Source: Fidelibacterota bacterium (lineage in GTDB: Bacteria; Fidelibacterota; Marinisomatia; Marinisomatales; Marinisomataceae). Taken from it: 50,146 bases of DNA. The stretch spans positions 85,001 through 135,146 of the forward strand of contig JAOIOW010000002.1 in the NCBI GenBank assembly GCA_028140795.1. Direction: 5' to 3'. The translations under genes were made by a program, and so were the position numbers. Every line of letters begins with the position of its first letter. Position 1 is the first letter of the stretch. Below are positions 38,439 to 45,290 of the stretch, one piece after another. The notes beneath the pieces are model-generated. The model had not been told where the DNA came from. It did not search any database and worked only from the letters and a program-made list of their open reading frames with translations.

Positions 38439-38879
38439 TTAAATCAAGTCCATTGCAAATGCAAGAAACAAAATCATCAAAATTGATCTTGATGTCCATA
38501 ATATGGTCCTAATCCAGTTTGTACAAATTAACCTAGATAATTTTTCTGTATTTTTTTCTTTGGATAATGCATTATGTAAAGGCACTTGAATTAAAAATGT
38601 AGACAACCAAATCAATACAACTATAATTAAGTTTATAAGAAATAAATTTTGAATAGCGTTGTTGAAATTTTGGTACCAAAGCATTATCGAAGTGACAAGC
38701 TCACCAAACATTAATGGCATTGCTAAGATAGAAATTCTGATAGAATGAAAATTATGATATGCTGGAAACTTATCTTTAGAAATGTACCTCATTGATGGAT
38801 AGTGTACCAATTGTATAGTCCAAATTAAACCTACAGCAAAAAATGATAATACAAGATTAAATAGAAAAATAAATGACAT
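38439..38879 (-). CDS. Four-helix membrane protein, DUF1772-like
   Basis: A 146-residue integral membrane protein with four predicted helices. The pattern IQLVHYPSMRYI after helix 1, a charged loop with YHNFHS, then VPLHNALS and the C-terminal NWIRTILWTSRS are conserved features of a bacterial family of unknown function similar to DUF1772. Its ATG abuts the stop of the HMA-MauE gene (no gap), so they are co-transcribed. A 38-base gap separates it from the YwaF-like gene. No function can be stated. Confidence 0.72.
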   Translation of the reverse strand: MSFIFLFNLVLSFFAVGLIWTIQLVHYPSMRYISKDKFPAYHNFHSIRISILAMPLMFGELVTSIMLWYQNFNNAIQNLFLINLIIVVLIWLSTFLIQVPLHNALSKEKNTEKLSRLICTNWIRTILWTSRSILMILFLAFAMDLI

Positions 38880-39623
38880 CTAAACAACAGTATAGTTAGT
38901 TAACATTGATATAGCCATTGCGATCATAATAATATTTTCAATAAATGTGGCTTCAGTCATAGGAAGTTTTAAAGCTGTCCCTAAACACGCACACCTTATT
39001 GATTTCTTATCTAATAATGTTTTTGTTACCCCAATCGTTGTGATTCCTAAAACAATTAGAGTAATAATTAAAGCAATCTTAATCTCGAAACGCATCAACA
39101 ACATCAACCCCAATCCTGTCTCGATAAATGGGTAAATCCATCCATATATTGGCAATCTTTTTGCTAATGGATCATACATGCTGAAAGATTCAGGAAAGCC
39201 TTTAAGATCTAACATTTTAAAAAAACTAAAAACTATGTAAAACAATCCCATGAAATCCAACATGACTTCAGAAGAATTCCAATTTTTAAAATTCATTAAT
39301 ACACTTGCAACAGATATATATATAAGTATTATGAACAAAGGTTTGAGTTGCTGTAACTTAGATTTTTCTTTATCACTTTCGATGCTTGGCTCATTCTTGA
39401 GTTCATCAGAATCATCAATTACCTTTTCTTCAATATGAAATTTTGATGGTAAAACATTTTGAAGTTTTGATATTTCAATATTGCTTTTCATAAAAATGAT
39501 TGCTTCAGCTTTTTCGAGATTCACTTCAAGAGATTCAACTTCCGGTATTTCATTTAAATTTTGGTGAATACTTGATTTACAACTATTACATGTCATTCCA
39601 GATATTGTATAAGTTTTTTTCAT
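38880..39623 (-). CDS. Heavy-metal-associated (HMA) domain fused to MauE/DoxX-like membrane domain
   Basis: A 247-residue fusion. Residues 1-68 form a ferredoxin-like HMA domain with the metal pair GMTCNSC (Cys12, Cys15), as in copper chaperones. A charged linker (69-92) leads to four membrane helices (about 96-111, 119-137, 160-195, 225-243) resembling MauE/DoxX proteins. Between helices lies CAC (Cys211, Cys213) with a nearby Met222, a possible second metal or redox site. It is divergently placed 34 bases from a SCO gene. A role in copper or disulfide handling at the membrane is inference from these two facts. Confidence 0.85.
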   Translation of the reverse strand: MKKTYTISGMTCNSCKSSIHQNLNEIPEVESLEVNLEKAEAIIFMKSNIEISKLQNVLPSKFHIEEKVIDDSDELKNEPSIESDKEKSKLQQLKPLFIILIYISVASVLMNFKNWNSSEVMLDFMGLFYIVFSFFKMLDLKGFPESFSMYDPLAKRLPIYGWIYPFIETGLGLMLLMRFEIKIALIITLIVLGITTIGVTKTLLDKKSIRCACLGTALKLPMTEATFIENIIMIAMAISMLTNYTVV

Positions 39624-39657
39624 TTTGAATTATTATCCATTAATTTAAATACTATAA

Positions 39658-40296
39658 ATGAAAAACAAATTAATTCTATTTGTAATAGCCACTACTCTTC
39701 TTATTTGGTATCAGCTAACTAAGGTTGAAAATGAATTTGAACTACCCATTTTTACTCCAGCAGATTTGAGGCCGACGCTAGTCCATCCTAGTCTTATTGG
39801 AAAAACAACTCATGAAATACCAAATTTTTCATTTACAAATCAATTTGGTGATAAAGTAAGCAATGAGGATGTTCAAGATAAGCTATATGTAGCAAACTTC
39901 TTTTTTACTTCCTGTCCATCAATATGTATCGATTTAACTAAAAACTTAAAAATAGTTCAAAATGCTTTTGATGATGAAATCATAATATTATCACATTCTG
40001 TAGATCCAGAGATAGATACTGTTGAACGATTAATGAAATACCAAGAAATCAATGAAATTGATGGAAATAATTGGTTTTTATTAAGGGGCGACATAGATGA
40101 AATCATTAAAATGGCACAATTGGGTTATTTTGCCATAGCATCCGTTGATAACCATGTTGAAAATAGTTTAATTCATACTGAAAATATTGTACTAATTGAT
40201 GACCAACAAAGAATTAGGGGAGTTTATAATGGTACTTCTGAGCTCGAAATGAGTTATTTAATTGATGATATAAATAAACTGTTAATAACAAATTAG
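39658..40296 (+). CDS. SCO1/SenC-family protein (third)
   Basis: A 212-residue N-anchored thioredoxin-fold protein: one membrane helix (about 4-20), then CPSIC (Cys86, Cys90) and a distal His in SLIHTENIVLID. WFLLRGD and YNGTSE are further SCO-family marks shared with the protein at 14470-15063. It stands apart from the oxidase operon and is transcribed away from the HMA-MauE gene. Possible client: another copper enzyme, or a thiol-redox role. Confidence 0.92.
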   Translation: MKNKLILFVIATTLLIWYQLTKVENEFELPIFTPADLRPTLVHPSLIGKTTHEIPNFSFTNQFGDKVSNEDVQDKLYVANFFFTSCPSICIDLTKNLKIVQNAFDDEIIILSHSVDPEIDTVERLMKYQEINEIDGNNWFLLRGDIDEIIKMAQLGYFAIASVDNHVENSLIHTENIVLIDDQQRIRGVYNGTSELEMSYLIDDINKLLITN

Positions 40297-40329
40297 AATT
40301 ATTATATTATTAAAAAATATAGGAGTGTT

Positions 40330-40836
40330 ATGAAAAAATATATCTTAACTTTTTTAATTTTCTTTTCAATGAGCAATACTAATGCTCAGGACTCAGATTA
40401 TGGTATTTTAGGAAGTCAAATTTCTCAAGGTACTTTTTTGATGGGAAGTGAAATTTTAGCATATGATGTTGTTGGAAATAATGCCCCTGAAAATGTTCAA
40501 GGCGACCCTACCTTTACTTTAAAACCAGAGCTTGCTTACTTTGTTGTAGATAATCTCGGTCTTTATGCAAGATACTATAAAGAGAATGGAAACGGTACTG
40601 AGTATGGTCTTGGATTAATGTACACTTTTCCAGATTTTTATATGGCCGGTGTTTATAAACCCAAAGACGAAGATGATCAACATCTACAAGGTACTTTTGG
40701 TAAGTTATTTCAGCTAAATAATTCTACAGCATATCTTAATGTTGGATTAAACTACGCTCTGTACACTGAAAAAGAATATAACCAGCTACAATTACTTGTT
40801 AAAGGATTGTACGTTGGTATTGCTTTTGGTTTTTAA
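40330..40836 (+). CDS. Small outer-membrane beta-barrel protein
   Basis: A 168-residue secreted protein: signal peptide MKKYILTFLIFFSMSNTNA, then alternating beta strands (LAYFVVDNLGLYARYY, TEYGLGLMYTF, STAYLNVGLNYALY, LYVGIAFGF) and a C-terminal Phe, the marks of a small eight-stranded outer-membrane barrel of the OmpW/OmpX kind. AGGAG lies before the ATG. Function unknown. It ends in a perfect inverted repeat shared with the convergent gene. Confidence 0.8.
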   Translation: MKKYILTFLIFFSMSNTNAQDSDYGILGSQISQGTFLMGSEILAYDVVGNNAPENVQGDPTFTLKPELAYFVVDNLGLYARYYKENGNGTEYGLGLMYTFPDFYMAGVYKPKDEDDQHLQGTFGKLFQLNNSTAYLNVGLNYALYTEKEYNQLQLLVKGLYVGIAFGF

Positions 40837-40860
40837 GATATAAATTAATTATATCTTAAA
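40832..40860. terminator. AT-rich inverted repeat between convergent genes
   Basis: Two 12-base perfect arms, TTTAAGATATAA and TTATATCTTAAA, flank a five-base loop. The repeat carries the stop codons of both the barrel gene (plus) and the small membrane gene (minus), so it probably serves as a bidirectional terminator or mRNA 3' stabiliser. There is only one G:C pair in the stem. Confidence 0.6.
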
Positions 40861-41085
40861 GCTATTAGATATCATATTCCCCATGCTTAAAGCAAATACA
40901 AATGTAGCAATGAGGTGATAAATTGCTATATTCATTTTGTCAATATGTAGAAAAAATAATGTAATGCTAGCAACAAAAAAAATGAATTGTAGACAGAAAA
41001 GTATTTGATTTTTTCTCGATAACTCTGGGAAGAAAAATCTTAAAAAAATTAACCACTTCACAAATTTATTTTTTAAAAATTTCAT
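40849..41085 (-). CDS. Small two-helix membrane protein
   Basis: A 78-residue protein with a basic N-terminal segment and two membrane helices (about 28-47 and 52-72). It is unrecognised. Evidence that it is real: its ATG overlaps the stop of the short-chain dehydrogenase gene (ATGA), and its 3' end lies inside the shared terminator-like repeat. The basic N terminus would stay in the cytoplasm. Confidence 0.68.
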   Translation of the reverse strand: MKFLKNKFVKWLIFLRFFFPELSRKNQILFCLQFIFFVASITLFFLHIDKMNIAIYHLIATFVFALSMGNMISNSFKI

Positions 41086-41843
41086 GGAACCAACTTTCTT
41101 ACTGCTTCAATCCAAGCATCGTAATCGAATGCTTTACCCTGAATGTATTTTGCTACTTCTTTATGGGGTAAGATTAAGAACTTTTCTTTGTTAATGCCCT
41201 GAATAGCTTCTTCAGCGACTACATCCGCTGATAATAACCCATCCTTTAATAATGGATGATTTTCAGGTAGTTTTCCAAATGATCTGACCATATCAGTATC
41301 AACTAACTGAGGACATAAAGCAGAAACTTTAATACCATCGTCTCCATACATAATGGAAAGATTTTCAGCAAGACCCATTGCAGCATGCTTTGTTGTCGCA
41401 TAAGCTATAGCACCAGGCATATTTAATAAACCGGCAGCAGATACAGTTAACATAATATATCCTGAGCCTTGTTTTTGCATGTGGGGAATCAGTACCTTAG
41501 CAGCATAAATGTGAGACATAACATTAACATCCCAATTTTTTTGCCAATCACTTGTTGAAGTTTCCAATGTTCCAAATTGCTGTATGCCAGCATTTGAGCA
41601 GAATAAATCAATTGAATTATTTTTATCAATAATACAATTTAAAACAGATTGAAAATCATTTTCTTTAGAAACATCAACGACATAACTGTCTGCGTTCATG
41701 GATCTGGCAACTTCATTCACTGAACTACTAATATCAATCAATGATATTGATTTTGGAGATTCTTGAATTATTCGCTTAGCAAGCGCATGACCGATTCCAT
41801 TTGCTGCGCCAGTAATAACGATATTTTTATTATGAATGTTCAT
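41082..41843 (-). CDS. Short-chain dehydrogenase/reductase
   Basis: A 253-residue Rossmann-fold oxidoreductase. ITGAANGIGHALA (about 10-22) is the dinucleotide-binding loop, NAG is in CSNAGIQQFG, the catalytic Ser is in LTVSAAGLL and the Tyr-Lys pair is in YATTKHA. An acidic residue after strand 2 (LIDIS) favours NAD over NADP. The substrate cannot be told. The gene begins only ten bases after the tRNA-Lys on the same strand and has no Shine-Dalgarno sequence, so it may be read from a processed tRNA transcript. Confidence 0.9.
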   Translation of the reverse strand: MNIHNKNIVITGAANGIGHALAKRIIQESPKSISLIDISSSVNEVARSMNADSYVVDVSKENDFQSVLNCIIDKNNSIDLFCSNAGIQQFGTLETSTSDWQKNWDVNVMSHIYAAKVLIPHMQKQGSGYIMLTVSAAGLLNMPGAIAYATTKHAAMGLAENLSIMYGDDGIKVSALCPQLVDTDMVRSFGKLPENHPLLKDGLLSADVVAEEAIQGINKEKFLILPHKEVAKYIQGKAFDYDAWIEAVRKLVP

Positions 41844-41853
41844 ATGATTTTTG

Positions 41854-41925
41854 TACCCCAGGAAGGACTCGAACCTACAACCAATGGCTTAAGAGGCCAC
41901 TGCTCTACCATTGAGCTACTGAGGC
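41854..41925 (-). tRNA. tRNA-Lys (CUU anticodon)
   Basis: Reading the minus strand, a 72-base cloverleaf folds: acceptor GCCTCAG/CTGGGGT with discriminator A, D stem GCTC/GAGC, anticodon stem GTGGC/GCCAT around the loop CTCTTAA (anticodon CTT), T arm GTAGG-TTCGAGT-CCTTC with one mismatch. The 3' CCA is not encoded (CAAAA follows). The CTCTTAA loop is characteristic of tRNA-Lys for AAG codons. Confidence 0.95.
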
Positions 41926-41973
41926 ATTTCTCTAAAGCTAAAATAATAAATATGATATGAAATTACTAACTAA

Positions 41974-42186
41974 CTATACTGCTGATACATTGACTGCTTT
42001 GTCCCCTCTATCATCAGATTCAACCTCAAACTCGACCGCTTGATCTTGTTTAAGAGTTTTAAAGTCATTTTCAGACACGATGCTAGAGAAATGTACAAAA
42101 ACGTCCGTTCCATCTTCTTTAGTGATGAATCCGTAACCTTTTTTGTCATTAAAGAACTTTACAGTACCTTTTTCTTTGTCACTCAT
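41974..42186 (-). CDS. Cold-shock domain protein (Csp family)
   Basis: A 70-residue single cold-shock domain protein that binds single-stranded RNA and DNA. RNP1 is KGYGFI and RNP2 is VFVHF, preceded by GTVKFFNDK. The start is set at MSDKEKG (42186), supported by an AAAGAGAAA site; a longer in-frame start exists (42225) but would add residues foreign to the family. A good promoter lies about 40 bases upstream. tRNA-Lys and the dehydrogenase gene follow on the same strand. Confidence 0.94.
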   Translation of the reverse strand: MSDKEKGTVKFFNDKKGYGFITKEDGTDVFVHFSSIVSENDFKTLKQDQAVEFEVESDDRGDKAVNVSAV

Positions 42187-42223
42187 TTGTTTCTCTTTGT
42201 TAGTTAATAAAAATTTATGGAGC

Positions 42224-42252
42224 AATATAATTAGTTATTTAAGTAATACCAA
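42224..42252 (-). promoter_or_regulatory. Promoter of the cold-shock gene
   Basis: TTGGTA (42247-42252) and TATATT (42224-42229) are exactly 17 bases apart on the minus strand, giving a leader of about 30 bases before the chosen ATG. This also argues against the longer start at 42225, which would lie at or before the transcription start. Confidence 0.65.
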
Positions 42253-42266
42253 TGAAATAAAATCTT

Positions 42267-42827
42267 TTAAGTTTTGCTTTGTGATATTAAAAAATTAGAA
42301 TTTTTAGAAAATACAAGCTTATAAGCACCAAATAATATTGTAGAATAAATTAAGTCACCCATTAATGAGGTACCGTAAAATGGTAACGCCAACGAATAGC
42401 ATTGAACTAGTCCTGTCAAAGTTTTTGCATACATTGGACTAAATGCCCATACTCCAAAATTTGAAATTAGATAAAAAATTGTAGATCCAGAAAGGCTTGC
42501 CAGCACAACTTTACCTGTTGAGATTTTATTTAAAAATGAACTACCCATGAAAGCAACCAATACAATTGCACCATATGTCCATATCATACCGGAATTAAAG
42601 ACTGTAAAATCTGCAAAATATCCTGCATATATATAGTTATTCATGAATAAATCACTTATCCAAAATCCTACAAGAGGTATCAAAATAGCTAGAAACTTAT
42701 TTGATAAAGAATAGCTAGATAGCAATGTTACTGCAATTAATGGAGTAAAATTGTACGGATGAGGTAAAATTCTACCAAAAAATATAATTGCTATAAACAA
42801 AACTATTAGTAATAAATTTTTTTTCAA
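42267..42827 (-). CDS. DUF6580-family membrane protein (putative transport protein)
   Basis: A 186-residue protein with five to six membrane helices. The family signature is the early LPHPYNFTPLIAV, then FWISDLF, SGSTIFYLISNFGVWAFSP, GLVQCYSLALPFYGTSLMGDLIY. These are marks of DUF6580, whose members look like substrate-binding (S) components of ECF transporters. It starts at a TTG that overlaps the NiSOD stop (TTGA), with no other nearby start, so translation is coupled to the dismutase. Nickel or another small nutrient as substrate is a hypothesis from context only. Confidence 0.85.
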   Translation of the reverse strand: MKKNLLLIVLFIAIIFFGRILPHPYNFTPLIAVTLLSSYSLSNKFLAILIPLVGFWISDLFMNNYIYAGYFADFTVFNSGMIWTYGAIVLVAFMGSSFLNKISTGKVVLASLSGSTIFYLISNFGVWAFSPMYAKTLTGLVQCYSLALPFYGTSLMGDLIYSTILFGAYKLVFSKNSNFLISQSKT

Positions 42828-43300
42828 TTGAGTTCTCTTAAATGTTTTTTACCGTGATCATCAAAATATAAGTTAACAAAATTATTCAAATTGTTTAACA
42901 GTGATGTGGTATTATTTGTATTTATAGTTTGTTTACATTTCATTGCATCCAATAAAATATTGTGTAAAGCAGTTAATTGTGCATGATACAAGTCTTTACT
43001 TTCCTTCGAATCGTCTTTCAGCTTTATTCTTTGAGTTAAAAAATATTCACTAACTATATTTTGAATTTCTTGCGCGTGCTCTTCTTTATTCATGATCCAT
43101 CTTGTCACTTGATTTTGCTGTTCAAGATCACTTTGTTTTGATGCTATATAATTCATTGATTTTAAGATTGTTAAGGTATGCTCTTCAATCATCTTCACCC
43201 TCATTGTGTCATCGTAAACTCCGCAAGGAATTTGACAATGAGCATGAAGCTGTGTTGCAAACAATAGTAAAGCTATGAAAATAAAATTTAAGAATTTCAT
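42824..43300 (-). CDS. sodN: Nickel superoxide dismutase with Sec signal peptide
   Basis: A 158-residue protein. A clear signal peptide (1-20, ending QLHA) is followed by HCQIPCGVY (21-29), the exact nickel-hook motif HCxxPCGxY of Ni superoxide dismutase, in which the free N-terminal His, Cys2 and Cys6 bind nickel. The remainder is helical (about 35-155) as in the four-helix NiSOD bundle. The mature part of 138 residues is somewhat longer than the Streptomyces enzyme (117). Cleavage after Ala20 would yield the required N-terminal His. No sodX protease gene is adjacent. Coupled to the DUF6580 gene. Confidence 0.9.
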   Translation of the reverse strand: MKFLNFIFIALLLFATQLHAHCQIPCGVYDDTMRVKMIEEHTLTILKSMNYIASKQSDLEQQNQVTRWIMNKEEHAQEIQNIVSEYFLTQRIKLKDDSKESKDLYHAQLTALHNILLDAMKCKQTINTNNTTSLLNNLNNFVNLYFDDHGKKHLRELN

Positions 43301-43309
43301 GAAAGAAAA

Positions 43310-44413
43310 TTATACAAAGTATTCTTGATATACAAAATCAAAATCGTTTAAAATTTGTTTTTTGGTAAAACCATAATCTTCAATGGTCTTATTTTCGTGT
43401 TTTTTGACATATTTTTTTGATGCATAATCGGAAACTTGTTTTTGGAATTTCAGAGTCATTTTTTTACCAGTAAATTTATAAAACGACTTAATACTGTTTT
43501 CTAAATCGTTTGTAATTTGAGGGTAAGTCAATGTTATAAATTGTTTTTTATTAAGTTTTGACTTTACTTTTTCAGTCTCTTTATACCATTCAATTACTTC
43601 AGCATAAGTTTCTTTCCTTAATAACTTCATTTCTTTATCTGAAAGAAGATTTCCGAATTTTACATTTTCTTGAAGCGAAAAATAGGAAGGTAAAGTTTCT
43701 AACGGATCTCTGACTAAAAAAACAAATTTTGCATCCGGAAAGACTCTTAAAATTGAATCAATTTTAAATATAAAAGGATTCGATTTTGATAAGTGTGGTC
43801 TATTTTTATTTAAAAATGCCTGTCTTTGGAAAAAATCTTTACAAAACAACATGGATCTAATATTTCTATTTTCATTTTTAGAGTTATCTCTATAAACATA
43901 CTTCATAAAATCTTTAGTTCTTGAATCAAATTTTAACCATGGAATAAAATGATTAGATATCCATAATGAATCTAACTTATGAATAAAAAGAAGCATCTCA
44001 TCTTCTTCAACATTGTCAAGCTTGACCTGATGACCTTTATTTTTTTTCTCAATTTGATCAATTTTAAAATATGTTAACGCATATGATAAGATTGAAAGAA
44101 TTTTTCTTAAGGATAAAGATGGTATAATCAAATCCCAAGTTTTAGAAGTTGAAAACTGATTTGAACTGGCTAGAAGCTTATGAAAAAATGTTGTTCCGCT
44201 CCTGTTTACCCCCATAATAAATATAGGTTCTTTAACTTTAGCTCTTTCAAATTCCGGGACTAAAATATAATCTAAGAATAGAAAAATTCTATTAATGATA
44301 AGTAATACTGGATAAAGAATAAGGAATAAAATAAAGAATAAATATTTTTTATGACGTAATAATACTGTTAGTGATGTACTATAAATTCCAAAAGTAGAAT
44401 TTGATTGAAACAT
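43310..44413 (-). CDS. Sulfotransferase family protein
   Basis: A 367-residue protein with an N-terminal hydrophobic segment (about 25-50) that anchors it in the membrane. The 5'-phosphosulfate loop is GVNRSGTTFFHKLL (about 69-82) and the 3'-phosphate site is in FVFLVRDPLETLPS, which together define PAPS-dependent sulfotransferases. The acceptor is unknown; lipids or surface glycans are usual. It begins 14 bases after the Lys/Ala-repeat gene and lacks a clear ribosome binding site. Confidence 0.85.
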   Translation of the reverse strand: MFQSNSTFGIYSTSLTVLLRHKKYLFFILFLILYPVLLIINRIFLFLDYILVPEFERAKVKEPIFIMGVNRSGTTFFHKLLASSNQFSTSKTWDLIIPSLSLRKILSILSYALTYFKIDQIEKKNKGHQVKLDNVEEDEMLLFIHKLDSLWISNHFIPWLKFDSRTKDFMKYVYRDNSKNENRNIRSMLFCKDFFQRQAFLNKNRPHLSKSNPFIFKIDSILRVFPDAKFVFLVRDPLETLPSYFSLQENVKFGNLLSDKEMKLLRKETYAEVIEWYKETEKVKSKLNKKQFITLTYPQITNDLENSIKSFYKFTGKKMTLKFQKQVSDYASKKYVKKHENKTIEDYGFTKKQILNDFDFVYQEYFV

Positions 44414-44427
44414 CCAGAAATAACTTC

Positions 44428-44658
44428 TTATTCTTTATCTTTCTTTGTTGCAGCTTTTTTCTTTGGTGCTGCTTTTTTAGGTGCAGCTTTCTTTTTTGGA
44501 GCCGCTTTCTTTTTTGGAGCCGCTTTCTTTTTTGGTGCAGCTTTTTTAGGCTTTGTTTCTACAACTTTTTTATTTTTAAGTAGTTCAGCTCTTTTTGCTT
44601 TTAACTTTAAACGTCTTTTCTTCTGTTTGCGTTTTGCAATTTTTTGTTTTTTGTTCAC
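44428..44658 (-). CDS. Lys/Ala/Pro-repeat basic protein
   Basis: A 76-residue, extremely basic protein. Residues 1-32 are a Lys/Arg-rich helix-like segment (MNKKQKIAKRKQKKRRLK), followed by at least four copies of KAAPKK (about 38-70), like the tails of histone H1-type or other nucleic-acid-binding proteins. The start is a GTG overlapping the stop of the tiny membrane ORF (GTGA), with GGGAG upstream. DNA or RNA binding is likely on charge alone; no specific role is claimed. Confidence 0.78.
   Translation of the reverse strand: MNKKQKIAKRKQKKRRLKLKAKRAELLKNKKVVETKPKKAAPKKKAAPKKKAAPKKKAAPKKAAPKKKAATKKDKE
44449..44547. repeat. Tandem 18-bp repeats inside the Lys/Ala-repeat gene
   Basis: The minus strand repeats AAAGCGGCTCCAAAAAAG-type units of 18 bases (two identical copies, others with AAAGCTGCACC), each encoding KAAPKK. 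The copy number could vary between strains by slippage. Confidence 0.85.
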
Positions 44659-44765
44659 TTTGATTTATCTCCCTTAAAAATCATAATATAGAGGGCAATG
44701 TGTGCAGCTATAAATACTACAAAAAAGTATAATGGAAATAATAAATCGTGCCAAAAGTTGCTCAT
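44655..44765 (-). CDS. Tiny 36-residue membrane protein
   Basis: An ORF of 36 codons: MSNFWHDLLFPLYFFVVFIA, then AHIALYIMIFKGDKSK. One membrane helix (about 9-30) and a basic end, so N-out/C-in orientation is expected. Support: AGAGAGGA five bases before the ATG, and its TGA stop overlaps the GTG start of the Lys/Ala-repeat gene. It fills what would otherwise be an unexplained gap between two same-strand genes. I do not recognise it; small membrane subunits of oxidases or transporters have this form. Confidence 0.7.
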   Translation of the reverse strand: MSNFWHDLLFPLYFFVVFIAAHIALYIMIFKGDKSK

Positions 44766-44777
44766 AAAAATCCTCTC

Positions 44778-45290
44778 TTATTTTAAGTCTCTTTTTAAAA
44801 ATTGAACTTCTACAGAATAATCATAACTCTCCAAAGTTCCGCCTTCTGTAAATTGCGAACCACATTCTTCAAAATCAAACCTTTTATGAAATCTAATTGA
44901 ACCTGGGTTGGGTGGCATTATATTTACTTCACATAAAATAGAATCATATCCCTCCAACGCTGAAAAATAAATTAAATCAGTATAAAGAGCAGACCCAATC
45001 TTCTCATTTTGAAATTTTGGAAGCACTGAAATACGATCAATATATACAAAATTCGAATATCTTTTAGATACCCATTGATAATTTGGGCTATCATATTCTT
45101 TGTCTTCAGGAAGGCAAAGCAAAAATCCCGCAAATTCATCATTGAATTTAGCAACTTTACAATAATTAGCTATATTTAAGAGTAATTCAAGTCTTTCATT
45201 TTTCAAAAAACCTACCTGTGGCTTATTAATATTATTTGACTCAAGAATGAAATCAAACATATCCTCCGAAAAATCAATCAATTCAATCAT
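44778..45290 (-). CDS. GNAT-family N-acetyltransferase
   Basis: A 170-residue acetyltransferase. The acetyl-CoA motif is VYIDRISVLPKFQNEKIGSALY (as DRISVLPKFQNEKIGSA, Q-x-x-x-I-G-S/A loop), followed by CEVNIMPPNPGSIRFHKRFDF, the C-terminal GNAT strand-helix part. Substrate unknown. It overlaps the stop of the MORN-like lipoprotein gene by eight bases, and its own stop lies within the ribosome binding site of the tiny membrane ORF. Confidence 0.85.
   Translation of the reverse strand: MIELIDFSEDMFDFILESNNINKPQVGFLKNERLELLLNIANYCKVAKFNDEFAGFLLCLPEDKEYDSPNYQWVSKRYSNFVYIDRISVLPKFQNEKIGSALYTDLIYFSALEGYDSILCEVNIMPPNPGSIRFHKRFDFEECGSQFTEGGTLESYDYSVEVQFLKRDLK

Noticed and set aside
42187-42225. Longer start for the cold-shock protein
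   Set aside because: The extra residues are foreign to the family and the promoter places transcription start at or after them.
44449-44547. CRISPR-like repeats
   Set aside because: The 18-bp units are in-frame coding repeats without spacers.
44401-44677. Phe/Cys- and Ala/Phe-rich plus-strand ORFs
   Set aside because: Antisense shadows of the Lys/Ala-repeat gene; the repeat structure explains them.
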